A DNA stretch of 64,000 nt, from NCBI GenBank assembly GCA_029260615.1, contig JAJDCX010000087.1, forward strand, positions 30,381 to 94,380, given 5' to 3'. The translations under genes and the position numbers were made by a program. The notes beneath the pieces are model-generated. The model searched no databases. It was not told the origin of the DNA and worked only from the letters and a program-made list of their open reading frames with translations. Shown in pieces: positions 17,931-24,983 of this stretch. The number at the start of each line of letters is the position of its first letter. The stretch's first letter is position 1. The stretch is from Phycisphaeraceae bacterium. Its GTDB lineage: Bacteria; Planctomycetota; Phycisphaerae; Phycisphaerales; Phycisphaeraceae.

Positions 17931-18251
17931 TTACGATTTACACAGGCGGTTGCGGACCTGCATCGCGGTTTGCAGTTTCAGGAAGCTTATCAGGCCATCG
18001 GGTTGGCCGAAGGTGGCGGGCTGTTTGCCCCCGGCCTGGATCAACTGTTTGATTGAAGCTGCCGGGGATATGCGATTGACGGCACCATCCAGTACCAGGC
18101 CGTATCGGCCGACCCGCGTTGATTGCGACCGGAATGGTAGCGTGCCGCTGCCGGGCAGGACCCAGATGCCGCGTTGTTCTGCCTCGATGAAGTGTCTGGG
18201 TGTTGGTCGCTGTGTTGTCCGTTTGTGGGTGAGCTCATACGGCCTGCCAGG
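17931..18251 (-). pseudogene. Diverged partial copy of the C-terminus of the neighbouring DAHVH-motif gene
   Basis: Directly after the stop codon of the gene at 18252-19100, and in the same reading frame, the minus strand continues open to a TAA at 17931-17933. The translated run contains HFIEAEQRGIWVLPGSGTLP, then PAASIKQLI, then FLKLQTAMQVRNRL. The C-terminus of the intact gene reads FAIARQRNMWVLPGTDPLP, PAASIKRCL and FLKCQTTMQIRKRLKK, the same landmarks in the same order and spacing. The fragment has no start codon of its own and covers only about 85 residues. It is best explained as an old tandem duplication whose N-terminal part was lost. Readthrough of the intervening TGA is possible but not supported by anything seen. 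Confidence 0.7.
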
Positions 18252-19100
18252 TCAGTGTTTTTTCAGCCTTTTACGGATTTGCATGGTGGTTTGGCATTTC
18301 AGGAAGTCAAGCGGGCCGGTCGGTTTACCGTAGGTGATGGGTTGTATTTTTGTATCCAGTAGGCAGCGCTTGATCGAGGCCGCGGGTGCTTGGCTGTCAG
18401 GGACGATGTCGAGCAGCAGGCCGAAGCTGGCGACACGTGCTGCTTGTGATGCCAGCGGCAGTGGGTCGGTCCCGGGGAGGACCCACATGTTTCGCTGGCG
18501 TGCGATCGCAAATTGTTTGGGCTCCCCCGCCAGCGCCAGTCGGCCGGCGTTGTCTCCGAGCATCAGTGGGTTTGTCTGTGGGCTGTTCAGGAGGCGGTCG
18601 ATGACCTTGCCGCGTTTGCCACTCCACTTTCCCACGCCGAAGGGAAGCACAGGCAGGGCGTCGGCGTCGATGATTTTTTCGATTGTTTGTTCTATGGCGA
18701 GCCCGTCGGCGAATATGTCGTTGCAGCACAGAGCCAAGACTTCCAGGCCTTCTTTGGTAACGACCTGTCGGCCGGCGATGACGGTCAAGATGTCTTGGCC
18801 GTCGCGTGAGACGATGAGTGATCGGCCATCACCAGCCGGGTTGAAACGCCACCGGCCGTCGTCGAGTTCGCGTTGGGCGATGAGTGATTCGAAGGCGTGG
18901 TCTTTGGCTGTCTCGGTCAGCATCAGGCAGCCGGGTGTGTCTGGGGGCAGGTCAAGGGATTTAGCGGCGTGTTGGAAGTTGTTTGATGCGGCGTCGAAGA
19001 ATGTAGATCGGTCGAAGCAGTCGTAGAGGTGGACGTGTGCGTCAAGGAGCAGCGATCCGCCGCTTTGCCGCCCACTGCCCGACTGTTGCTGTGCTGTCAT
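18252..19100 (-). CDS. DAHVH-motif conserved protein of exopolysaccharide loci (PHP/amidohydrolase-like N-terminus)
   Basis: 282 residues. Near the N-terminus is LLLDAHVHLYDCFD (about residues 17-30), a His-x-His arrangement like that opening PHP and amidohydrolase metal sites, but the other expected metal ligands of those families cannot be placed with confidence. The rest is mixed alpha/beta (VLALCCNDIFADGLAIEQTI, PVLPFGVGKWSGKRGKVIDRLL, LMLGDNAGRL) and ends with a basic tail. Proteins with this opening are found beside exosortase/polysaccharide genes in other bacteria, but I know of no established function. The start ATG has AGGA about eight bases upstream. A diverged copy of its last 85 residues follows immediately downstream. 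The upstream region is shared with the divergent FG-GAP gene at 19478. Confidence 0.7.
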   Translation of the reverse strand: MTAQQQSGSGRQSGGSLLLDAHVHLYDCFDRSTFFDAASNNFQHAAKSLDLPPDTPGCLMLTETAKDHAFESLIAQRELDDGRWRFNPAGDGRSLIVSRDGQDILTVIAGRQVVTKEGLEVLALCCNDIFADGLAIEQTIEKIIDADALPVLPFGVGKWSGKRGKVIDRLLNSPQTNPLMLGDNAGRLALAGEPKQFAIARQRNMWVLPGTDPLPLASQAARVASFGLLLDIVPDSQAPAASIKRCLLDTKIQPITYGKPTGPLDFLKCQTTMQIRKRLKKH

Positions 19101-19477
19101 GAAATATCCTCAGGCGTGACTGAACCACCCTCCGTCAACAGTACCCGCAACGTGAGACTGCCTCAATATTCGGATCGGTGTGGCTCTTAGGGCTCGTTAC
19201 CCCGAGTTTTCAAGGGATGGCTCAGATTTTCTGGCACTTTACTGGGATTTATCTGGTAATGACGGCGGGCACAGGTATAATCGTTCATCGAATGGGATAA
19301 TCAAATTTTCGGCTATATTTTAGTTATCTTTCGGCCGTCGATTGGTGGCTGAAAGTGGTGAGGGGTATCCTTGGGTGCTGCCAGAACGTAGGTGGTATCG
19401 ATGAGCGTAACCGTCAAATGGGTGGGGTTTGACCGGGCCTGAATCTGATGTGGCTTGGTTGGGAGGAGATTCTACTC
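19101..19477. other. Divergent intergenic region, promoters not resolved
   Basis: About 375 bp between the DAHVH gene and the FG-GAP/VPEP gene, more AT-rich than its surroundings. TGGCAC at 19232-19237 resembles the -24 half of a sigma-54 promoter, but the expected TTGC half is TGGG, so it was not called. A GGAGGAG ribosome-binding site sits at about 19461-19468 before the ATG at 19478. No RNA gene or repeat was seen. Confidence 0.45.
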
Positions 19478-21262
19478 ATGCGGGTTCACCATCTGGGTTT
19501 TAAAGCGAAGCTATATGAGCACACAGGGCTCATTTTTGCATTGACTACTTTGTCCGTGGCGTTGGTTGCCCCGGCACGGGCGGCGGACACGATCATTTTT
19601 ACTGACATCACCGCCTCTGCGGGTGTGGGGCAGCCTGGTGTCCTTAACGAGTCGGTTGCCTGGGGTGATTACAACAACGACGGCGCACCTGACCTGTACC
19701 TGACCAACAACGGAGCGAATAAACTCTTCCGCAACGATGGCGGGGGCGCGTTCACCGATGTGACCGCCACGACCGGCGTGGGGAATGCCGGCTTCAGCGT
19801 CGGCACCGCTTTTGGGGATATGGATAACGACGGTGACTTGGACCTGTATGTCGTCAATTTCGGCATAGGCCCGGACGCCTTCTATCGAAACGACGGGCCC
19901 GTCGGTGTCGGCGGGGAGTACCAGTTCACCGACGTCACGGCTAGTGCTGGTGTGACGAACGAGGACAGCAGCCGAGGTATGGCTCTGATCGACTACGACC
20001 GCGACGGGCTTCTGGATGTCTACGTCAACGCCATCGGCGACGATATTCTGTATCACAACGATGGGAACCTGCAGTTCTCCAATACCGCTGCCGCGGTCGG
20101 TATCACCGGGGTCAGCGGGCAGGGCGTAGGCGTGGTTGCTACCGATATCAATAACGACGGCTGGGTCGATTTGTTTACCGGCAACCGCTCGGGCCAGCCC
20201 AACCGATTGTTCATCAACAACCAGGGCACTTTCATCGATGAAAGTGTCTCGGCGGGGATCGACAAGGTCGGCCTGGGCATGGGTGTGGCCTCCCTGGACT
20301 ACGACAACGATCTGGACATGGATCTGGTCTGGACGACTTGGCCCGGCGCGACAACCAATCCCAACGCGTTTTATGAAAACACCTCCACGCCCGGCAACGT
20401 GAGCTTTACCGATGTGGCGGTTGCGTCGGGTACAACCGATCCCGGCGGCTGGGGCATCAGTACCAACGCTGGCGATATCGACAACGATGGCTGGATGGAC
20501 TTTTTTGTGACCAACGGGTTCTCTGATACCACCACCCCCAACGTGCTTTTCCGCAACAAGGCCGACGGGACGTTTGAGGACATCACCGCGACGTTGCAGG
20601 GTGGGGCCGCATTCGATGGCAGGGGGGTCGCCTTTGCCGACATAGACGGCGACGGCGACCTGGATCTGGTGATAACCGGGGACGACACGGCCTCGACCCG
20701 GCTGTGGCGCAACGACTCGATCCTCGAAGGCCATTGGGCCACGCTCAAACTCGTGGGGACCGATGGCAACCGCAGCGCGATCGGCGCACGGGTCGAGGTC
20801 ACAACTAATTTGGGTACGACTGTACAAGAGGTCAGCGGCGGCGCTGGGCGGGGCTCCTTCAATGACTTGCCACTAGAGTTTGGGCTCGGATCGGCGACCA
20901 CGATCGATCAGATATTGATCCGTTGGACCAACGGCTTCACGCAAGTGGTTTCCGGGGCGGCGTTGGATCAGATCACGACCATCACCCAGGCGATCGCGGG
21001 CGACCTTAATGGTGATGGGTTCGTCGGGATCGCCGACCTGAACATCGTGCTGGCTAATTGGAACACCGATGGGACCGCCGACCCACGGGCGAATCCCAAT
21101 GGTGATGGGTTGGTGGGGATCGAGGACTTGAACTTTGTATTGGGCAACTGGAACGCCGGCACCCCGCCGCCTCCCGAGGCATTGGCCACGGTGCCCGAGC
21201 CTGCTTCTGTGGTGCTGCTGGGTGGTGCTGGCTTGGTATGGATCGGTCGGCGCAAGTCATAA
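19478..21262 (+). CDS. Secreted FG-GAP/ASPIC-UnbV protein with dockerin-like repeats and VPEP sorting tail
   Basis: 594 residues from the ATG at 19478 (GGAGGAG nine bases upstream; a longer frame starts at 19448). A signal peptide ends near VAPARAAD. Residues about 40-400 contain repeated Ca-binding FG-GAP/VCBS units (WGDYNNDGAPDLYLTNNG, DMDNDGDLDLYVVN, DINNDGWVDLFTGN, DIDGDGDLDLVITG), expected to fold as a beta-propeller. An ASPIC/UnbV segment follows (GARVEVTTNLGTTVQEVSGG ... IRWTNGFTQVV). Two dockerin-like EF-hand loops (GDLNGDGFVGIADLN and NGDGLVGIEDLNFVLGNW) come next. The tail VPEPASVVLLGGAGLVW plus RRK is a PEP-CTERM-type signal for exosortase processing. The protein is probably an extracellular or envelope-exposed binding protein. 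A paralogue with a different sorting signal lies at 24984-27974. Confidence 0.9.
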   Translation: MRVHHLGFKAKLYEHTGLIFALTTLSVALVAPARAADTIIFTDITASAGVGQPGVLNESVAWGDYNNDGAPDLYLTNNGANKLFRNDGGGAFTDVTATTGVGNAGFSVGTAFGDMDNDGDLDLYVVNFGIGPDAFYRNDGPVGVGGEYQFTDVTASAGVTNEDSSRGMALIDYDRDGLLDVYVNAIGDDILYHNDGNLQFSNTAAAVGITGVSGQGVGVVATDINNDGWVDLFTGNRSGQPNRLFINNQGTFIDESVSAGIDKVGLGMGVASLDYDNDLDMDLVWTTWPGATTNPNAFYENTSTPGNVSFTDVAVASGTTDPGGWGISTNAGDIDNDGWMDFFVTNGFSDTTTPNVLFRNKADGTFEDITATLQGGAAFDGRGVAFADIDGDGDLDLVITGDDTASTRLWRNDSILEGHWATLKLVGTDGNRSAIGARVEVTTNLGTTVQEVSGGAGRGSFNDLPLEFGLGSATTIDQILIRWTNGFTQVVSGAALDQITTITQAIAGDLNGDGFVGIADLNIVLANWNTDGTADPRANPNGDGLVGIEDLNFVLGNWNAGTPPPPEALATVPEPASVVLLGGAGLVWIGRRKS

Positions 21263-21437
21263 CCGGGAAGATGGTTCCGCAACTGTTAAAAGGCGGGATA
21301 TTTCGTTGTACGTCAGGCTTCGATTGGATTTTCCTTGTTATTGGGTTGGGTTCAAAATAGAGTGGGTGGTGTGAACAGCCGCTGGGCCAACTGATATTTT
21401 GATCTAAGCGAGGCCGGGCTGTTCGAGGACACAAAAG

Positions 21438-22388
21438 ATGCATGTGGTGACACGGAGTTTGGTTTTATTCCTGGCGGTGCTGTTGGTTGGCTTCTGGCCG
21501 GCTTGGGCTGACGCGCAGACGGGGACGATCAAGTACAACTTCACCGTTGACAACACATGGAGCCCGGAGACTCATCCCAACGGGTATCCGGATGGTCTGA
21601 ACCCACACTTCTCATTGCTGGGCATTATCAATCACGACGATCAGGTATCGTTCTGGCAGCCGGGCACACTGGCGAGCCCGGCGATCAAGCAGATGGCGGA
21701 GACCGGGGACCTGATAAAACTTCAAGCGGAGGCGCAGGCGTCGCTGAACGCCGGGTACGTCAATTACCATTTTGTTGGGCCGCCCACGGCCGCGCCTAGC
21801 ACGCTTTCGCCGTTGCTTCTGAATGTTTCCGATCAGCACCCGTTGCTAACCGTCGTTTCCATGCTCGGGCCCACACCGGACTGGTTCATTGGTGTGGACG
21901 ATCTGGACCTTCGTGAGAACGGAATATGGCGTAACAAGGTTGTCGTCGATCTTTTTGTCTACGACGGTGGCACGCGATCAGCGGAGGCGTTTGCGCTGGG
22001 TGGCCCGCTGTCGAGACCACAAGAACCCGTCCACTTGCTGGATAACACGTTGATGCCCGGGTCCGTCTCGGTCGGCAGTTTCACCTTCGAGATATGGACT
22101 ACTTTTCTCGATGGCGATCTGGATCACGACGGGTTTGTTGGGATCGAAGACCTGAACCTAGTGCTGAGCAATTGGAACCAGGTCGTCCCGGCGGGGAATC
22201 AGGTCCGTGGCGACATTACCGGAGACGGGTTCGTCGGGATCGAAGACCTGAATCTGGTGCTGGGTAATTGGAACGCTGGTTCGACTCCGCCTGCCGAGGC
22301 GCTGGCGAATGTTCCTGAGCCGACAGCCGCCTGGTGGTTGTTCGCTGGGGCAGCGTCTGTTTGGTTGTTGCGTGGTGTGCGGGCTTAG
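21438..22388 (+). CDS. Secreted dockerin-like protein with VPEP (PEP-CTERM) tail
   Basis: 316 residues. The signal peptide ends near FWPAWADAQ. Residues about 30-215 form an unrecognised, probably beta-rich domain (KYNFTVDNTWSPETHPNGYP, WFIGVDDLDLRENGIW, GSVSVGSFTFEIWTTFLDG) resembling spondin-type domains seen in bacterial secreted proteins: it has the N-terminal F-x-V-x-x-x-W-S and the ...HPN... and GVDDL/DL elements. Two dockerin-like loops (DHDGFVGIEDLNLVLSNWN and GDGFVGIEDLNLVLGNWN) follow. The tail VPEPTAAWWLFAGAASVWLL plus Arg is a PEP-CTERM-type sorting signal. The ATG has GAGGA about 11 bases upstream. It lies 175 bp after another VPEP gene in the same orientation, so they may share expression. 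Its stop overlaps the convergent gene by four bases. Confidence 0.82.
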   Translation: MHVVTRSLVLFLAVLLVGFWPAWADAQTGTIKYNFTVDNTWSPETHPNGYPDGLNPHFSLLGIINHDDQVSFWQPGTLASPAIKQMAETGDLIKLQAEAQASLNAGYVNYHFVGPPTAAPSTLSPLLLNVSDQHPLLTVVSMLGPTPDWFIGVDDLDLRENGIWRNKVVVDLFVYDGGTRSAEAFALGGPLSRPQEPVHLLDNTLMPGSVSVGSFTFEIWTTFLDGDLDHDGFVGIEDLNLVLSNWNQVVPAGNQVRGDITGDGFVGIEDLNLVLGNWNAGSTPPAEALANVPEPTAAWWLFAGAASVWLLRGVRA

Positions 22389-22957
22389 AACACCCACCAG
22401 ATGAGCAGTCCCTCGATGGCGAGAAGCACGCTCAGCAGCGCGGCGATGGTCAGGCTGTAGCGGGATCGGATCAGTTGGCGGAAGGATCTTTGGCGAGGTG
22501 GGGTGACCATTTGGAGCTGGTGTACGCCGGCGGTGGGGCAGAGTTGTGGAGCGATGCCTCGACGGGCCTGGTCCTGGACGATGGCGATAATCATGTTGGC
22601 GTCGAAGGGCGTGAGGTTGAACATCCGGCCGAGGTGGATGATCCGTTCACGGCACTGGGGTGTGATGATGTCGCCTTGCAATAGCTCGGCGGTGCGCACA
22701 GCCAGGACCCATCGCGGGTCGGCGGAGCCTTGCAGGGGTGAGGGGCGAGGGGCCTTTTTGACGGTGGGAGGCGGCGTGTTGGTCAGGTGTAGGCGCGGGG
22801 AGCGCGGGTGTCTTGCTTGCGGGGGCGAGGCTGTGCGTTGTGTTGAGTTGGTGGGGCGTGTTTGTTTTCTACGCGCGCTGGATCGCTGTGACCCACGGCC
22901 GGTGCTGGCGGGTGTGGGCGCATCCTGCCCGGGTTGGCGCGGCGGGGGCGCTGACAT
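22385..22957 (-). CDS. Hypothetical protein with Pro/Arg-rich N-terminus and C-terminal membrane anchor
   Basis: 190 residues. Residues 1-75 are disordered-looking and rich in Pro, Arg, Ser and Thr. Residues about 80-150 (DPRWVLAVRTAELLQGDII, CRERIIHLGRMFNLTPFDAN, MIIAIVQDQARRGIAP) look like a small helical domain. The last 25 residues (YSLTIAALLSVLLAIEGLLIWWVF) form a single membrane segment at the very C-terminus, as in tail-anchored proteins. I do not recognise the family; proteins of this layout appear as conserved hypotheticals in planctomycetes. GGAG lies just before the ATG. The gene converges with the VPEP gene at 21438-22388, sharing four bases at the stops. Confidence 0.65.
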   Translation of the reverse strand: MSAPPPRQPGQDAPTPASTGRGSQRSSARRKQTRPTNSTQRTASPPQARHPRSPRLHLTNTPPPTVKKAPRPSPLQGSADPRWVLAVRTAELLQGDIITPQCRERIIHLGRMFNLTPFDANMIIAIVQDQARRGIAPQLCPTAGVHQLQMVTPPRQRSFRQLIRSRYSLTIAALLSVLLAIEGLLIWWVF

Positions 22958-23230
22958 GCTCCTTGTCCTTTAAATGTATTTGGCCCGAATGGATGACGGG
23001 GCCCACCAGACTAACCATAGCACGGTTTTACGGGTATCCAAGCGCGGATGAACTTAGTTCAAGAAATTGTTGTTCGAGCGGTCCGATAACCGGAACGGCG
23101 AGGGTTTTGGGTGTGCGGTTGAAGGTGAATTGAGAGTAGGAAACGGGAGGGCGCACAGCGTTTTGCGTCGAATTATTCGTTGGCCCGGTTGCACCATTGC
23201 CGGCTGTATTTTTAAGCATTTGGGAATCAT
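22958..23230. other. Non-coding gap, part of the rimO to 22957 interval
   Basis: The 435-bp interval between the end of rimO and the start of the tail-anchored hypothetical gene contains one strong structure, the palindrome at 23231-23284, listed separately. The remainder holds only short frames without family resemblance (for example 63 codons on the minus strand at 23028-23219). I see no RNA gene or promoter that can be supported. Confidence 0.4.
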
Positions 23231-23284
23231 CAAGACCAATTATAACTTATATTTAACATCAAATATAAGTTATAATTGGTCTTG
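23231..23284. repeat. Perfect 24-bp inverted repeat with 6-nt loop, AT-rich
   Basis: The arms at 23231-23254 and 23261-23284 are exact reverse complements (outermost bases CAAGACCAATTATAAC, innermost ATATTT), separated by AACATC at 23255-23260. The arms are strikingly AT-rich in a GC-rich region. In RNA the sequence would form a 24-bp stem on either strand. It lies about 110 bp past the stop of rimO and about 270 bp before the next minus-strand gene. It lacks the GC-rich stem and U-tract of an intrinsic terminator. It may be a palindromic repeat element, a relic of a mobile element, or a binding site. Confidence 0.9.
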
Positions 23285-23392
23285 GGGGTTTGTGGGATGG
23301 GTTGTGAAACGTGGCGATGCTGCGTGTAGTTGATGGCGGGCAGGCGGGCAGTGGCCGGTAGTCTGATGGTGGGTGTCGAGTTGCGTGAGGCG

Positions 23393-24925
23393 TCAGGGGA
23401 GGATGGTTAGGGGGGTGGTTTTGTTTAGCTCGTCGATGGGGGCGGCGATGAGGTCGTAGTCATTGTAGGCGATGATTTTGCAGCGGATGAGTTCGCCGGG
23501 AGTGAGGTTGTTTTGAGATTGGACGTAGGTGATGCCATCGACCTGGGGGGCCTGGGCGTGTGTTCGACCTTCGTAGAGCCGACCGCCGGGGGTCACACCC
23601 TCGGTTGCTTCGATGACGCTGTCGGTGGTCGCGTCAATCAGGACGTCTACTTCGGGCTGTTGTTCGGAGATATTTGCGTGGCGATCGAAGACGACGTTTT
23701 GCTGGGTGGTCATCAGTTCGTCGAAGCGGTGTTGGATAACATCGTCGGTGATGGCTTCGCGGTCGTGGAGCGAGCCAGCGGGTGTGCCGGGTTCTGGGGA
23801 GTAGGGGAAGACGCCGAGGTTGTCGAAGCGAAAGTCGCGGATGAAGTCGACGAGTTCGCGGTGTTCGGCGTCTGTTTCGCCGGGGAATCCGGTGATGAAG
23901 GTGGTGCGTAGGGCGATGCCGGGGACGCGGTCGCGGAGCTTGTTTAGCAGGGTTTCGATGAGTTTTCGGCTGGTGTGTCGGCGCATCTGATCGAGGACGC
24001 GGTCGTTGATGTGTTGCAACGGCATGTCGATGTATTTGACGACGTTGGGGAGGCTGGCGATGGCGTCGATCATCTCGTCGGTGAACTTGGATGGGTAGGC
24101 GTACATGAGTCGTAGCCATGCGCTGCCGTGTTCCGTGGCGAGTTTGTCGAGTGCGGTGAGAAGGCCGACGAGTCCATCTGTGTAGCCGGTGTCCTGTCCG
24201 TAGCTGGTGGTGTCTTGGCCGATGATGTTTAATTCAAAAGCGCCGTCGGCGAATAGTTCGCGTGCTTCTTTGAGGAAGGCGTCGACGGGTTTGGATCGCA
24301 TCTTGCCACGGATTGAGGGGATGGTGCAGAAGGTGCAGTTCTGGTTGCAGCCCTCACTCATGCGGATGTAGGCGTAGTGTCGTGGAGTGAGTCTGAGTCG
24401 TGCGCCGTCGTCTTCGTAGTAGCCGTCGTTGTTGATGCCGCGTGCCTGCTTGGCGAGTGTGGCGTTGGCGGCGATGCTGGAGTAGATCGGCAGGTCGATG
24501 CTGGCGTCTTTTTGAGCGGGTTGGTTGCCGCGTACGGCCTGTGTGATCCGGTCGCGGTCGAAGACGCCGATGAGAGCGTCGATGTCCGGGCACCACTCGA
24601 GCATTTTTGCGCGGTGTCGTTGGACGAGGCAGCCGGCGACGATGAGGCGTTTGAGTTTGCCTTGTTGCTTGAGTTCGGCGGCGCGTTGGATCTCCTGCAT
24701 GGACTCGTCTTTGGAGGCTTCGAGGAATCCACAGGTGTTGACGACGACGGCGTCGGCGGGTTCGCCATCCGGGACCGGGATCAACCCGTCCTGTGCCAGC
24801 AAGCCGAGCATCTTTTCGGAATCGACCAGGTTCTTTGGGCAGCCGAGGCTGACAAAGGAGACGGTTTTGACGTTTGATGGGGCGTCGGTGAGGTTGTGGG
24901 GGTCGGTCTGTGGCAAGCCGCCCAT
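23393..24925 (-). CDS. rimO: Ribosomal protein S12 methylthiotransferase RimO
   Basis: 510 residues from the ATG at 24925 (24937 is also possible). RimO is a radical-SAM enzyme that attaches a methylthio group to an aspartate of ribosomal protein S12. All landmarks are visible: the N-terminal MTTase domain with Cys residues in SLGCPKNLVDSEKML, NTCGFLEASKDES and AGCLVQRHR; the radical-SAM cluster CNQNCTFCTIPSIRGKMRSK (Cys-x3-Cys-x2-Cys); then IIGQDTTSYGQDTGY and YIDMPLQHINDRVLDQMRR. A C-terminal TRAM domain ends in RCKIIAYNDYDLIAAP. LGCPKNLVDSE and the DMPLQH stretch distinguish RimO from MiaB. The N-terminus is about 20 residues longer than usual. It starts 59 bp downstream of a large secreted-protein gene on the same strand and may be read from its transcript. 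Confidence 0.96.
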   Translation of the reverse strand: MGGLPQTDPHNLTDAPSNVKTVSFVSLGCPKNLVDSEKMLGLLAQDGLIPVPDGEPADAVVVNTCGFLEASKDESMQEIQRAAELKQQGKLKRLIVAGCLVQRHRAKMLEWCPDIDALIGVFDRDRITQAVRGNQPAQKDASIDLPIYSSIAANATLAKQARGINNDGYYEDDGARLRLTPRHYAYIRMSEGCNQNCTFCTIPSIRGKMRSKPVDAFLKEARELFADGAFELNIIGQDTTSYGQDTGYTDGLVGLLTALDKLATEHGSAWLRLMYAYPSKFTDEMIDAIASLPNVVKYIDMPLQHINDRVLDQMRRHTSRKLIETLLNKLRDRVPGIALRTTFITGFPGETDAEHRELVDFIRDFRFDNLGVFPYSPEPGTPAGSLHDREAITDDVIQHRFDELMTTQQNVVFDRHANISEQQPEVDVLIDATTDSVIEATEGVTPGGRLYEGRTHAQAPQVDGITYVQSQNNLTPGELIRCKIIAYNDYDLIAAPIDELNKTTPLTILP

Positions 24926-24983
24926 GGTAGCACACACGTAGTCACCGATTCAACGGGTGAGGTTCGAAGCACGTGTCGAACCC

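Noticed and set aside
19231..19250. TGGCAC resembling a sigma-54 -24 element, attractive because PEP-CTERM genes are often sigma-54 regulated
   Set aside because: The -12 half at the right spacing is TGGG rather than TTGC, and no enhancer-binding regulator is encoded nearby.
19511..20827. 438-codon open frame on the minus strand
   Set aside because: It lies fully antisense to the FG-GAP/VPEP gene, has repetitive Val/Asp/Ile composition mirroring the FG-GAP repeats and no family pattern; it is a shadow.
23231..23284. Palindrome as the rimO terminator
   Set aside because: The stem is AT-rich and lacks a following T-tract on the rimO strand, so ordinary intrinsic termination is unlikely; kept as an unexplained repeat.
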